Positions 1 to 10,189 of a stretch of DNA of 64,000 nt are shown piece by piece. The notes under the pieces are model-generated. The model was given only the letters and a program-made list of their open reading frames with translations, ran no database searches and had not been told where the DNA came from. The stretch's first letter is position 1; each line of letters starts with the position of its first letter. This DNA is from Archangiaceae bacterium (GTDB lineage: Bacteria > Myxococcota > Myxococcia > Myxococcales > Myxococcaceae). A program made the position numbers and the translations under genes. Location of the stretch: contig JADJNS010000020.1 of NCBI GenBank assembly GCA_016714225.1, positions 124,001-188,000 of the forward strand, written 5' to 3'.

Positions 1-1
1 T

Positions 2-1099
2 CAGTTCGGCGAGCTGTCGTACGACATTCCGGTGATCTCTTCGTCCGACGGCTACACCATCGGCTTCCGCGCCACCGAGAAGCTCGTACCGGTCGAGGGC
101 AACCTGTTCGTGCTGGGGAAGATCGAGGGCGGGACGATCATCAAGCCGGGTTGGCGCTCGATGATGGTCTCGAGCAAGGGGCGCGACGGGCTGCTCGCCT
201 CGACCGCGAAGAAGAAGAAGTTCTCGCTGATCGGCGGCGGGGTGGGCGCGGCGGCGGCGATTCCGCTGATGATCTTCGGGCCCAAGTCGGCGCCGTCTGC
301 CGACACGTCCTGCCACCACCTCATCGCGAACGTGCAGAAGACCTGCAGCGACAACGTCACCAGCAAGTACGGCAACGACTACAGCTGGACGGTGGAGAAG
401 GCGGGCCGGTTCACGGTGAGCGTGACGCCGCCGGCGGGCAAGAAGTACCCGCTCGATGCGCAGATCACCATCAAGGACGCCGCGGGTGAGGTGGTCGCCG
501 ACGTGTCGGCCGCGAGCGTGGGCGGCAAGGCCGTGGCGAGCGTCGACGCGAAGCCGGGCACCTACAAGGTGACGGTGAAGGACCTGGGCGGCGACTCGGT
601 GAAGGGCGGCTACGACTACACGCTCGAGGTGGCCTCGCTGGGTGGCGCGGCGGTGGCGGGCGACGCGGTGGCGAAGGGCGGCGCGGCGCCGGCGGCGAAC
701 GAGTCGGCGGCCGACTCGGCTCCGGTGCAGATCGAAGCGCCCAAGCTCGCGGCGCAGCTGATGGCGAAGCAGGCGGCCGGCTACGACGGCAAGCTGCTCG
801 AGGTGAAGGGTCTGGTGGCCGAGGTCTCGACCGAGGTCGATGCGACCCTCGCCGTCTTCGTGACGCCCGACGCTCCCAACGGCGAGCCTTCGGTGGTCGC
901 CGCGGCGCTGCCGGCCAAGGCGAAGGTCAAGAAGGGCCAGTTCATCACCGTGCGCGGCCTGGCCTCGGCCGACGAGCAGGGCATCATGCTCACCGGCGCC
1001 GAGCTGGTGCAGGGCAGCGGCAAGTCGGTGGCCGCGGCGCCCAAGGGCAAGACGCCCGCGAAGGGGAAGAAGGTTCAGCCTCGAAACGCGAAGAAGTGA
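2..1099 (+). CDS. GIDE-like membrane protein with PPC-like and OB-fold (tRNA_anti-like) domains, 5' truncated
   Basis: The reading frame is open to the left edge, so the N-terminus is missing and about 365 residues remain. The first part resembles the GIDE module of MUL1-type proteins: an E-x-L-V-P-V-E-G-N-L-F-V-x-G-like stretch, then a loop and a single hydrophobic segment (IGGGVGAAAAIPLMIFG) after a lysine cluster. No RING domain is present in what is visible. After the membrane segment comes a beta-rich region like pre-peptidase C-terminal domains, an Ala/Gly linker, and a final domain (from about 775) that resembles tRNA_anti-like OB folds. The tail is Lys-rich. Family members are often annotated as E3 ligases by homology only; no ligase function is implied here. 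Domain calls are by eye. Confidence 0.6.
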   Translation, partial: QFGELSYDIPVISSSDGYTIGFRATEKLVPVEGNLFVLGKIEGGTIIKPGWRSMMVSSKGRDGLLASTAKKKKFSLIGGGVGAAAAIPLMIFGPKSAPSADTSCHHLIANVQKTCSDNVTSKYGNDYSWTVEKAGRFTVSVTPPAGKKYPLDAQITIKDAAGEVVADVSAASVGGKAVASVDAKPGTYKVTVKDLGGDSVKGGYDYTLEVASLGGAAVAGDAVAKGGAAPAANESAADSAPVQIEAPKLAAQLMAKQAAGYDGKLLEVKGLVAEVSTEVDATLAVFVTPDAPNGEPSVVAAALPAKAKVKKGQFITVRGLASADEQGIMLTGAELVQGSGKSVAAAPKGKTPAKGKKVQPRNAKK

Positions 1100-1222
1100 T
1101 TTTCGCCGCGAACAAACAATTCGCTCCCGGCGTTTAGAGGGCGATTCAAAAAGGAGCGCGACGCTTGGACCGGGCGCGCGTTCCGCGAATGGGCTCGTTC
1201 CCGATGAGGGAGCGGGCCCTTC

Positions 1223-2467
1223 GTGTTTTGCGGGCAGTGTGGTTTGAACCGCGAGGTGCACAGGAGGAATCGGCTCAAGGCCGCAGCGATGGCGGCCTTG
1301 CTCGCGGCGGGTGGTGCCTACGCGCTGGCCAGCTGGAACTGGTGCCCTCGCGCGACGGGCTCCGTGCCGAGGGTGGTGTCGCGCCTGAGGTCGCCAGGGC
1401 CGGTGCAGGCGGGCGCGGCGGCGGTCGAGATTGCGGTGCCCACGCCCATCGTCGCGGCGGGCTACGGGCCGCGCCGGCCGGAGCTCTCGAAGAGCGCGCT
1501 GCCGCTCAAGGCCCGGGCGGTGGTGCTGAAGGCCGGCGAGGTGAGCTTCGGCCTGGTGGCGATCGATCTGCTGCTGGTGCCCGACGACGTGGCGTCAGCG
1601 GTGCGCTCGGCGAGCGGGCTATCTGATTGCTGGGTGGTGGCCACCCACTCGCACTCGTCGTTCGGCGGCTACGACCGGCGGCTGGTGGCGCAGCTGGCCG
1701 GCACCGGGCGGTTTCGAGAAGACGCGCGCGCGGCGGTGGTCGAGGCCGCGGTGCGGGCGCTCAGAGCCGCGGCGGCCAGTGTGCAGGCGGTCGAGATTTC
1801 CACCGGCGAAGGCTCGGCAGAGCTGGCGGTGGCCCGCTCGGGCGAGGCGAGCGACCCGAAGGTGCGGCGGGTGAAGTTCGGGTCGCTCGGCCAGTGGTTG
1901 CTGCTGGCGGCGCACCCCACCCTGGTGCCGCGCCCGGCCGCGGCGCTCGACCCCGACTACCCCGGCCGGGTCTCCGAGCGCGCCGATGCGGGCGTGACCC
2001 TGGTGCTGCAGAGCGCCGGGGCGAACGCGCGGGCCGTCGGCGAGGGGCCCGAAGACGAGGCGTCGCGGGTGCTGGCGGCGCTCGACGCGGTGGCGCTGGC
2101 CCCGCTCGAGGCGAGCGGCCTGTCGGTGACTCGGGTCGAGGTCGAGCTGCCTTCGACCGATGCCTCGAGGCTGGTGCCGCGGCTGTTCGCGATGCCGGGG
2201 CGAAACTTCCTGTGCGGGTCGGCGCCGCGGGTGGCCGAGGTCGGGGTGCTGAAGCTGGGCGCCTTCGAGCTGGCGGCGGTACCCGCCGAGGTCTCGGCGG
2301 GCGCGGCGCAGTCGCTCGGCGTGCCGCTGGTGTCGCTGGCCAACGGGTACGCGGGGTACGTCGAGCCGGCCGAGGTGGTCGACCGCGGCGAGGGCGAGTC
2401 GAAGCGGCAGTACTTCTCGCGCGAGCTGCTCGAGGCGTTTCGCGCCGGGCTCACTGCGGCGCGGTAG
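1223..2467 (+). CDS. neutral/alkaline ceramidase-like hydrolase, membrane anchored
   Basis: A 414-residue protein related to the N-terminal catalytic part of neutral non-lysosomal ceramidases, zinc amidases that cut the N-acyl bond of sphingolipids. The sequence shows the zinc motif ATHSHSSFGGY (His142, His144), a later VPAEVS segment and SLANGYAGYV, all characteristic of the family. It is shorter than the usual 650-700 residues and lacks the C-terminal Ig-like domain. The N-terminus has a Cys-x-x-Cys-Gly pair (MFCGQCG) followed by one transmembrane helix, so the enzyme is probably anchored with its domain outside the cytoplasm. The start at 1223 is chosen to keep the Cys pair; an ATG at 1289 inside the helix is an alternative. 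It converges on the gene at 2470 with 2 bp between. The substrate is not determined. Confidence 0.7.
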   Translation: MFCGQCGLNREVHRRNRLKAAAMAALLAAGGAYALASWNWCPRATGSVPRVVSRLRSPGPVQAGAAAVEIAVPTPIVAAGYGPRRPELSKSALPLKARAVVLKAGEVSFGLVAIDLLLVPDDVASAVRSASGLSDCWVVATHSHSSFGGYDRRLVAQLAGTGRFREDARAAVVEAAVRALRAAAASVQAVEISTGEGSAELAVARSGEASDPKVRRVKFGSLGQWLLLAAHPTLVPRPAAALDPDYPGRVSERADAGVTLVLQSAGANARAVGEGPEDEASRVLAALDAVALAPLEASGLSVTRVEVELPSTDASRLVPRLFAMPGRNFLCGSAPRVAEVGVLKLGAFELAAVPAEVSAGAAQSLGVPLVSLANGYAGYVEPAEVVDRGEGESKRQYFSRELLEAFRAGLTAAR

Positions 2468-2469
2468 CT

Positions 2470-2835
2470 TCAGAGGCTCTCGAACTTCGACTTCTTCTCG
2501 CGCTTGCGAAAGAAGAGCACGGTCTTGCCCATCTCTTGGGCGATGACCGACGAGGTCGCCTGGGCGAGGGTCTTGGCGGCAGTGGCGCGCGCTTCTCGCT
2601 CGTCGGCGATCTGCGCCTTGACCAGCTCGTGGGTCTCGAGCGCGTCGTCGAGCGCGTCGATGACCGGGTCGGTGACGCCCTGCTGGCCGACCTGAATCAC
2701 CACCTTGAGGTGGTGACCGAGGGCGCGCAGCTCGCGGCGCTGCTTGCCCGAGAGCTCGCCCTGCTTCTTGCGCTTGGGGCGCGGCTTGCGGTCGTCGATG
2801 ACGGGGGGAAGGTTCAGGTTGGGGTCGTTGCTCAC
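2470..2835 (-). CDS. yhbY: YhbY-family RNA-binding (CRM domain) protein
   Basis: A 121-residue protein whose residues 27-95 match the CRM/YhbY fold: LSGKQRRELRALGHHLKVVI, then QVGQQGVTD and an LETHELVKAQI helix. In E. coli YhbY associates with pre-50S ribosomal particles, so a role in large-subunit assembly is likely. The basic N-terminal tail (RKPRPKRKKQ) and basic C-terminus are additions to the core. Its ATG overlaps the TGA of the upstream J-domain gene in an ATGA junction, which suggests translational coupling and places it last in the minus-strand operon that begins with methylmalonyl-CoA mutase. Confidence 0.9.
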   Translation of the reverse strand: MSNDPNLNLPPVIDDRKPRPKRKKQGELSGKQRRELRALGHHLKVVIQVGQQGVTDPVIDALDDALETHELVKAQIADEREARATAAKTLAQATSSVIAQEMGKTVLFFRKREKKSKFESL

Positions 2836-5234
2836 TTCATCATCCTCAGCTCACGCTGCGCGTCGATGTGGTTGGCGTCGAGCCGCACGGTCTGCTCGAA
2901 GTGCTTCTTCGCACCAAAGAGGTCGCCGAGCAGCTTCGACATCATGCCCTGGTGAAAGTGAACGCTCGCGCAGCGGGCGTTCTTCTTCAGGCACAAGTTG
3001 ATGTCCTTCATCGCCTCTGGATAGGTGGCCTTCTTGTCCGGAGCGAGGAAGAACTTCGCGTAGCCACGATACGAGTAGAACTCGCCCTCTTCCGGGTTCG
3101 CTTTGATCGCCTCGTCGAGCATCTTCACCGCTTCGGGGAACTTGCGCGCCTTCACCAGAATCTGACCCTTCTGGAACAGCTCTTCGGCGGCGAGAATCTG
3201 GGCCACGTCGATCTGCTCGCCGGTGCCGCCCGCCTCGAGCTCGGCGATGTACTCGGCGCGCGTCTTCTCGTCGATCAGCGTGCGGTTGGCCTCACCGATG
3301 CGCGCGAAGACGTCGGCCTTGGCCTTGCCCAGCGCCTCGGGCGCGCCCGGCGGCACGGTGTCGGGGTGGTAGAGCTTGGCGAGCTTGAAGTAGGCGATCT
3401 TGATCGTCCCGGGGTCGGCCTTGGGCGTGAGGCCGAAGAGCTCGAAGTGGTTCTGGCCCTTCATGGTCTTGAAGAGCTCCTGCAGCTGGCGAATCTCTGA
3501 GTCGTACTCTCCCGAGTGGCCCGCCTGGGCCGGGGCGGCGGGCACCGGGCGCGGCGCGGCGACCGGCGGGGCCGCCACCACCGGCGGCGGTCGCGGCGCG
3601 GCGGGTGCGCCTGCCTGCTGCTGCAGGGTGGGCGGCGGCGGCCGCGGAGCGGGGGCGCCCGGCGAGCCTGCCGGCCGGGGGGGCCCCACCACCGGCGGCG
3701 GAGGTCGCGGCGCGGCGCCCGGGGCGCCCTGGGGCCGGGCGGGCCCAGGTGCGGCGACCGCACGCGGCGGCGCGACCGGAGGCGGCGCGACCGGAGGCGG
3801 AGCGACCGGAGGCGGAGCCGGAGCGACCGGAGGCGGAGCCGGAGCGACCGGAGGCGGAGCCGGAGCGACCGGAGCAGACTCGGGAGGCTCGGGCTCGACC
3901 GCGGCGTCGAGCAGCGGCTCGGCGTCGAGCACCGGAGCAGACGGAGCGGGCGCGGGCACCGGCGGCGCGGCAGGGGGCGGCGGCAGCTTCACCGCGGCGA
4001 AGGACACCATCTCGAGGTCCTTCAGCAACCACGCCACGCGGAACATGTGATCGCCCTCGGTCGGGTGCGCGGCGGCGTGCTGGGCGAGGCTGCGTACGCC
4101 GTCGAAGTGCGACAGCGCGCGGGCCTCGTGCGGAGTGAGGCGGAGCTGGTCGAAGCTCACCCGCCCGCCCGACTTCATCACCGGGTTGTCGGCGACGTCG
4201 GCCATGCGGCGGCGAATCTCGGCGATGGGAATGCGACGGGTCTGCTCGGCGAGCACCGACCAGCGGTTGCCCAGCGGCATCGCCTTGTGGGCGGGCAGCT
4301 CTTTCGGGTCGAAGTGAAAGGTGCCGGCCTCGGCGGCGAAGGCGCGCATCAAGATGTTGTTGGCGCGCGTGGCGAGGTGGGTGAACGCGGTCGAGGGGTG
4401 GAGAATGCCGAGGCCGAACAGCGCGCCCACCAGCTCACCGCCGAACTTCGCCTTCTCGGCTTCGGCGCGGCCGAGCTGGTCGAAGTTGGCGAGCTGCGCG
4501 CGCACCAGGAAGGTGGCGAGCGCGTCGTCGGCGTGGCTGGAGTCGACGAACTCGGGGTTGCCCTTGCGGAAGTGAATCTCGATGTTCCGATCGGGCAGCG
4601 TGAGGGTGAGCAGCCCGGTGCGGTCGCCCGAGGCGATGAGGTAGTAGAGGTGGAGCACCGGCAGCTTGGTGAGGTCGCCCTCGGTGGGCAGCGTGCCGTC
4701 GCTGATGGGCGTGGCGACCGCGGCGTGCGCGGGCGCGGCAGGCGCCGCGGGCGCCGCGGCAGGAGCGGCCGGCGCCGCCTTCTGCACCGGCTGGCCGAGG
4801 TTGTGGGGGGCGGGGCGGCGATCCATCGCGGCGCGCGCTCCGGGGCCGGCCATGGCGGCGGTCGAGCGGGCGGCGGCGTTGGCCACCGCGCCGGGGCCTG
4901 CCCGCAGGGCGCCCGGGCCGGCGATCGGCCCCCCGGCGGGCGCGACCGGCGGCGCACCGCCCGGCAGCTGACCGGGAACAGGCGGTGGCGGCGGCGGGTG
5001 CTCGAGGTCGTCTCCCGGCACCACCACGTCGCCCCACAGCGCGCGCGGCACGAACACCCGCAGGTTGGGGACCCGGCCGGGGAAGTAGTAGTTGCTGCCG
5101 TCGAGCGAGAGCTGCACGCGGCCCTCGATGACGCCGTTGTCGAACAGCAGCTCGACCGAGGCAGGAGAGAGCGGCCCCCACACCTTGCCCTTGTCGTTGC
5201 GGACGAAGACCTGGAGCGGCTGCGCGTCTTCCAT
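2832..5234 (-). CDS. GYF-like / PATAN (DUF4388) / J-domain / TPR protein
   Basis: An 800-residue cytoplasmic multidomain protein. Residues 1-75 look like a GYF_2-type module (KVWGPLSPASVELL). A Pro/Ala-rich linker follows, then a PATAN/DUF4388 domain at about 180-335, a module common in myxobacterial signalling proteins. A second long linker of APPPV repeats covers roughly 420-590. A J domain follows at about 598-670 with an intact HPD motif near residue 621 (KLYHPDTV), and TPR-like helices fill 690-800. The HPD motif predicts stimulation of an Hsp70 ATPase; the other modules are probably adaptors. It starts 24 bp after the UbiB-like gene and overlaps yhbY by 4 nt. The specific role and partner Hsp70 are unknown. 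Confidence 0.75.
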   Translation of the reverse strand: MEDAQPLQVFVRNDKGKVWGPLSPASVELLFDNGVIEGRVQLSLDGSNYYFPGRVPNLRVFVPRALWGDVVVPGDDLEHPPPPPPVPGQLPGGAPPVAPAGGPIAGPGALRAGPGAVANAAARSTAAMAGPGARAAMDRRPAPHNLGQPVQKAAPAAPAAAPAAPAAPAHAAVATPISDGTLPTEGDLTKLPVLHLYYLIASGDRTGLLTLTLPDRNIEIHFRKGNPEFVDSSHADDALATFLVRAQLANFDQLGRAEAEKAKFGGELVGALFGLGILHPSTAFTHLATRANNILMRAFAAEAGTFHFDPKELPAHKAMPLGNRWSVLAEQTRRIPIAEIRRRMADVADNPVMKSGGRVSFDQLRLTPHEARALSHFDGVRSLAQHAAAHPTEGDHMFRVAWLLKDLEMVSFAAVKLPPPPAAPPVPAPAPSAPVLDAEPLLDAAVEPEPPESAPVAPAPPPVAPAPPPVAPAPPPVAPPPVAPPPVAPPRAVAAPGPARPQGAPGAAPRPPPPVVGPPRPAGSPGAPAPRPPPPTLQQQAGAPAAPRPPPVVAAPPVAAPRPVPAAPAQAGHSGEYDSEIRQLQELFKTMKGQNHFELFGLTPKADPGTIKIAYFKLAKLYHPDTVPPGAPEALGKAKADVFARIGEANRTLIDEKTRAEYIAELEAGGTGEQIDVAQILAAEELFQKGQILVKARKFPEAVKMLDEAIKANPEEGEFYSYRGYAKFFLAPDKKATYPEAMKDINLCLKKNARCASVHFHQGMMSKLLGDLFGAKKHFEQTVRLDANHIDAQRELRMMK

Positions 5235-5258
5235 CGACGGGTCGAAGGCTACACGGCC

Positions 5259-6581
5259 TCAGCGGACTTGAACACGTCGAGCGTCGGCGTCGCGCTCGAG
5301 CTCGAGAAACACGTCACGCATCGGGCCCTTCACCTCGAGGGCGCGCAGGTTGAGCCACAGCCCGCCGATCGAGCGGAAGTAGAGCGGCGACTGCTCGGGC
5401 GGCTTGAGCCGCATGAACTTGGTGGCCTTCGAGATGGCGAGCGACCGCATGCGCTCGCGGGTGTCGTCTTGGGTGTAGTCCCACGTCGGGGCGCGCATCG
5501 GCCGCGCCATGATGTTCGCGTAGTCGAAGATGAGCTCGGCCACCTCTGCGTCGGGCAGCTCGGCCTTGAAGCCCACCCGCTTGAGCAGCGCCACCACGTC
5601 GATGTGCCGGCCCTCGTGCAACAGCCAGTGCAGCATCTCGTGGTTGGTCTCGACGAACTCGGGGGTGAAGCGCTTGACGTTGCCGAAGTCGAGCACGCCC
5701 AGCCGCCCGTCGGGCAGCCGCAGGTAGTTGCCGGGGTGCGGGTCGACGTGCATCAGCCCGCCCGCGAAGAACGGCGCGAAGGTGGCGACGATGAGCAGCC
5801 GCCCGAGGCGAAAGCGCTCGGCCTCGTCGAGGGGCCCGACGAGCAGCTCCTTCAAGGTGGGGCCCTGCAGCAGCTCGAGGGTCAGCACCCGCTGCGCGGT
5901 GAGCTCGAGCAGCGGGCGGGGCACGCAGAGCTCGTCGGTTCGGCCCAGCGCGGCGGCGAAGGCCTCGGCGTTGCGCGCCTCGTTGCGGTAGTCGGTCTCG
6001 GCGAGGAAGTCGGCGCGCACCTCTTCGAAGTGCTTGCGCACGTCGAGGCGCTTGCCGGCCACGCCCAGCGCCTTCACCAGGGTGCCGAGGTTGTCGAGGT
6101 CGCTCTCGATGGCGGTCTCGATGCCCGGGTACTGCACCTTCACCACCACCTCGAGACCACCCAAGGTGGTGGCGCGGTGCACCTGCCCCAGCGAGGCCGA
6201 GGCGAGAGGCGTCTGCTCGAAGCGGGCGAACTTCTCTTCCGGCGGCGCGCCGAGCTGCTCGGTCACCACCCGGGCCACGGTCTCGTACGCCATCGGCTGG
6301 GCCTGGTTCTGCAGCCGCGCCAGCACCGCGCGCGCCTCGGGGGGAAAAGCGCCCGGGTCCATGCTGAGGGCCTGGCCCAGCTTCATCGCCATGCCCTTCA
6401 TCTCTCCGAGCGCTTCGACGATGCGCTCGGCCGAGGGCAGGCCGAGGCCGTCGGTCTTGGCGCCGGTGAGGCGCTTGAGGCCGCTGCCCACCGCGTCGGC
6501 CGAGAGCTTCGCCGAGAGCGTGGCGAGCTTGCGGAAGCGGGTGAAGCGGCCAGAGGGAGGTATCGAGTCGTCTCGAGACAT
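5259..6581 (-). CDS. UbiB/ABC1/AarF-family atypical kinase
   Basis: A 440-residue member of the protein-kinase-like UbiB family, associated with ubiquinone or other isoprenoid-lipid metabolism. It carries the family-specific KxGQ motif (K67-L-G-Q70), the Ala-rich nucleotide loop (ASASLGQVHRA), K148 in VVVKVQYPG, the catalytic-type VDPHPGNY (D280, N285) and the metal-binding LDFG (D298). The conserved motifs make an active ATPase or kinase plausible. The ATG at 6581 is chosen because it lies 4 bp after the mutase stop and gives a normal family N-terminus; an in-frame start further upstream would overlap the mutase. No C-terminal membrane helices stand out. Tight spacing to the mutase suggests co-transcription. 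Confidence 0.88.
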   Translation of the reverse strand: MSRDDSIPPSGRFTRFRKLATLSAKLSADAVGSGLKRLTGAKTDGLGLPSAERIVEALGEMKGMAMKLGQALSMDPGAFPPEARAVLARLQNQAQPMAYETVARVVTEQLGAPPEEKFARFEQTPLASASLGQVHRATTLGGLEVVVKVQYPGIETAIESDLDNLGTLVKALGVAGKRLDVRKHFEEVRADFLAETDYRNEARNAEAFAAALGRTDELCVPRPLLELTAQRVLTLELLQGPTLKELLVGPLDEAERFRLGRLLIVATFAPFFAGGLMHVDPHPGNYLRLPDGRLGVLDFGNVKRFTPEFVETNHEMLHWLLHEGRHIDVVALLKRVGFKAELPDAEVAELIFDYANIMARPMRAPTWDYTQDDTRERMRSLAISKATKFMRLKPPEQSPLYFRSIGGLWLNLRALEVKGPMRDVFLELERDADARRVQVR

Positions 6582-6585
6582 CGGG

Positions 6586-8235
<1,650 letters not shown>

Positions 8236-8300
8236 GGGTGGGGGCGCGTAGCACCTTGGGGCCCGCCGCGTGAAGAAGCCACCCTGCGCCCTTGAAGGGC

Positions 8301-9413
8301 TCAGGGCGAGCGAATCAGGTTGCCCAGGCGGTCTTTGAGCAGGGTGCGCAGCGAGGGCTCGGGGCTCTTGGCCAGGGCCTCTTCGAGCCCGAGGAGCAGC
8401 CGCAGCGGGCGCGCACGCAAGACCGATAGCGCCGCGTCGATGGGCGGGGGCTTCACCGCGCGCTCGAACGACGGGCCGCCCGAGACCAGCGTGGCGGGGA
8501 ACAGCGCGGTGAGGCGCGCGAAGAGCACCGCCTCGGCGGCGGGAGCCTCGCGCGGCAGCGTGAGGGTGAAGGGCCCCACGCGCTCGCGATCGACGAGGTA
8601 GGCGCAGCAGTCGACCGCTCCACGCGCGAGCGCCTCGGCGGGCGGCACGGCCGACTCGAGCGCCCAGGCCGAGACGCCGCGCTGCAGCGCCTGCACCAGC
8701 CGCTGCAGGTGATCTCGCGAGAGCGTGTCGCCCGGCATCGCGAAGGCGAGGTACTGCCCGCGCGCCCGCTCGACGCCTTCGACGATCTCGAGCGGCTTCT
8801 GCGACTGTCTCTCGAGCGAGGCCACGGTGCGCTCGCGCCCGGGCCCGTCGAACACCACCGCGCTGAGCAGGCCGGGCACCCTGCCCTCGTCGCGCTGCGC
8901 CGCCCCGCGCCGGGCCACCCACAGCCAGCGGTCGGCGGCGGCCTCGGGGTTGAGCTGCTCGAGCAGCGCGCGCAGGGCGGCCTCGGCGTCGAGCGCCAGC
9001 CCCGACGGCGCGAAGTCGGTGACCACCCGGTCGCGCGCGACGATCTGGTAGCCCGCGCCCTCGAGCCACCCGCGCACCGCCTGCTCGGTCTGACCGCGCG
9101 GCGCCTCTCTGCCCACCAACTGCGAGACCAGGCTCGAGGCGCTGCCGGCGTTGGCGCACGAGAAGACGAGCTCGGCGCGCGGCGCGGCCTGCGAGATCAT
9201 CTCGAAGGCGTCGCGCTGGGCGATGCCGTCGAAGCCGACCACCACCTGCGGGTCGAACGCCGAGAGCTGCAGGGGCCCCTCGGGGTCGGCGAGCACGGTG
9301 CAGCCGTTCGCCTCGATGCCGGCGACCAGCGCGGGGTCAGAGCCGAGCAGGGCCACGCGCCGCCGCTCGCCGGCGCGCCGAATCACCACGGTGCGCAGGT
9401 CGCCGGCGTTCAA
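8301..9413 (-). CDS. polysaccharide-locus protein: apparent degenerate methyltransferase plus GT2-like halves
   Basis: A 370-residue protein not recognised as one named family. The first half looks like a worn Rossmann methyltransferase (RRVALLGSDPALVAGIEANG, then a segment ending GWLEGAGYQIVARDRV, as in C-terminal parts of class I methyltransferases). The second half follows the beginning of a GT2 glycosyltransferase (SLERQSQKPLEIVEG, ARGQYLAFAMPGDTLSRDHL), but the DxD expected around MPGD is lost. Both catalytic signatures are incomplete, so it may be a structural or regulatory partner. A TTG at 9413 overlaps the permease stop (TTGA) and is preferred; GTG at 9389 is possible. It is last in the four-gene permease operon. 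Confidence 0.5.
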   Translation of the reverse strand: MNAGDLRTVVIRRAGERRRVALLGSDPALVAGIEANGCTVLADPEGPLQLSAFDPQVVVGFDGIAQRDAFEMISQAAPRAELVFSCANAGSASSLVSQLVGREAPRGQTEQAVRGWLEGAGYQIVARDRVVTDFAPSGLALDAEAALRALLEQLNPEAAADRWLWVARRGAAQRDEGRVPGLLSAVVFDGPGRERTVASLERQSQKPLEIVEGVERARGQYLAFAMPGDTLSRDHLQRLVQALQRGVSAWALESAVPPAEALARGAVDCCAYLVDRERVGPFTLTLPREAPAAEAVLFARLTALFPATLVSGGPSFERAVKPPPIDAALSVLRARPLRLLLGLEEALAKSPEPSLRTLLKDRLGNLIRSP

Positions 9414-10189
9414 ATCAGCTCGGCGAACTCTTCGCGCCGCCGCTCGAACACCACCGAACCGACCCACAGCAGCGCGAAAGACACCCCGGTCACCGCCAGC
9501 AGCGGCTTGTAGTGCGGCAGGTGCTGGTCGACGAAGATGTCGCGGTACCCGTTCACCAGCGCCGCCATGGGGTTCAGGTAGAGAATCGGCCGGTGCGCCC
9601 ACTCGGGAGCGAGCCCGATGCGCCACAGCACCGGGGTGAGAAAGAAGGCGAGCTGCAGCAGGTTGACGACGATGTGCTGCAGGTCGCGAAACGCCACGTT
9701 GAGCGCCGAGAGAAGGTAGGTGAGCGCGAGGGTGAACAGCGTCTGCAGCAGCACCATGGGAATAAAGAAGGCGAAGTGCCAGGTGGGCGTGACGCCGAAC
9801 ACCAGGCCGAGCGCGATCAAGAGCGGCAGCGAGAGCAGGTAGTTGACCAGGTTGGTGGCGACCACTGTCGCGGGCAGCACCTGGGCGGGGAAGCGCACCT
9901 TGGTGAGCAGGTCGCGGCGATCGCTCACCGAGCTGGCGCCGCCGGCGATGGACGACGAGAAGTAGATCCACGGCAAGAGCGCCGCGAACACCGTGTACGG
10001 GTAGTGGCTGTCGGGGTTCGGCATCAGCTTGCCGAACACCAGCGCGTAGACCGCCATCGACAGGGTGGGGTTCAAGAAGGTCCACAAGAAGCCGAGCACC
10101 GAGGCGCGGTAGCGGGCGCGCAGCTCGCGCACGGTGAGGCTCCAGAGCAGGGCGCGGTACTGGTACAGCTCGCGGAGGTTCTTGATCAC
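9410..10189 (-). CDS. ABC-2 type polysaccharide export permease (Wzm/KpsM-like)
   Basis: A 259-residue integral membrane protein with about six hydrophobic helices and the ABC-2 permease pattern of O-antigen and capsule exporters: an N-terminal LTVRELRARYRASVLGFLW amphipathic stretch, FLNPTLSMAVYALVFGKL, and a late YLNPMAALVNGYRDIF segment. Such permeases move lipid-linked polysaccharide across the inner membrane together with a Wzt/KpsT ATPase. No ATPase gene lies in this operon or elsewhere in the window, so the partner must be encoded outside it. The GTG start overlaps the upstream stop (GTGA) and the stop overlaps the next start, so all four genes appear translationally coupled. Confidence 0.85.
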   Translation of the reverse strand: MIKNLRELYQYRALLWSLTVRELRARYRASVLGFLWTFLNPTLSMAVYALVFGKLMPNPDSHYPYTVFAALLPWIYFSSSIAGGASSVSDRRDLLTKVRFPAQVLPATVVATNLVNYLLSLPLLIALGLVFGVTPTWHFAFFIPMVLLQTLFTLALTYLLSALNVAFRDLQHIVVNLLQLAFFLTPVLWRIGLAPEWAHRPILYLNPMAALVNGYRDIFVDQHLPHYKPLLAVTGVSFALLWVGSVVFERRREEFAELI

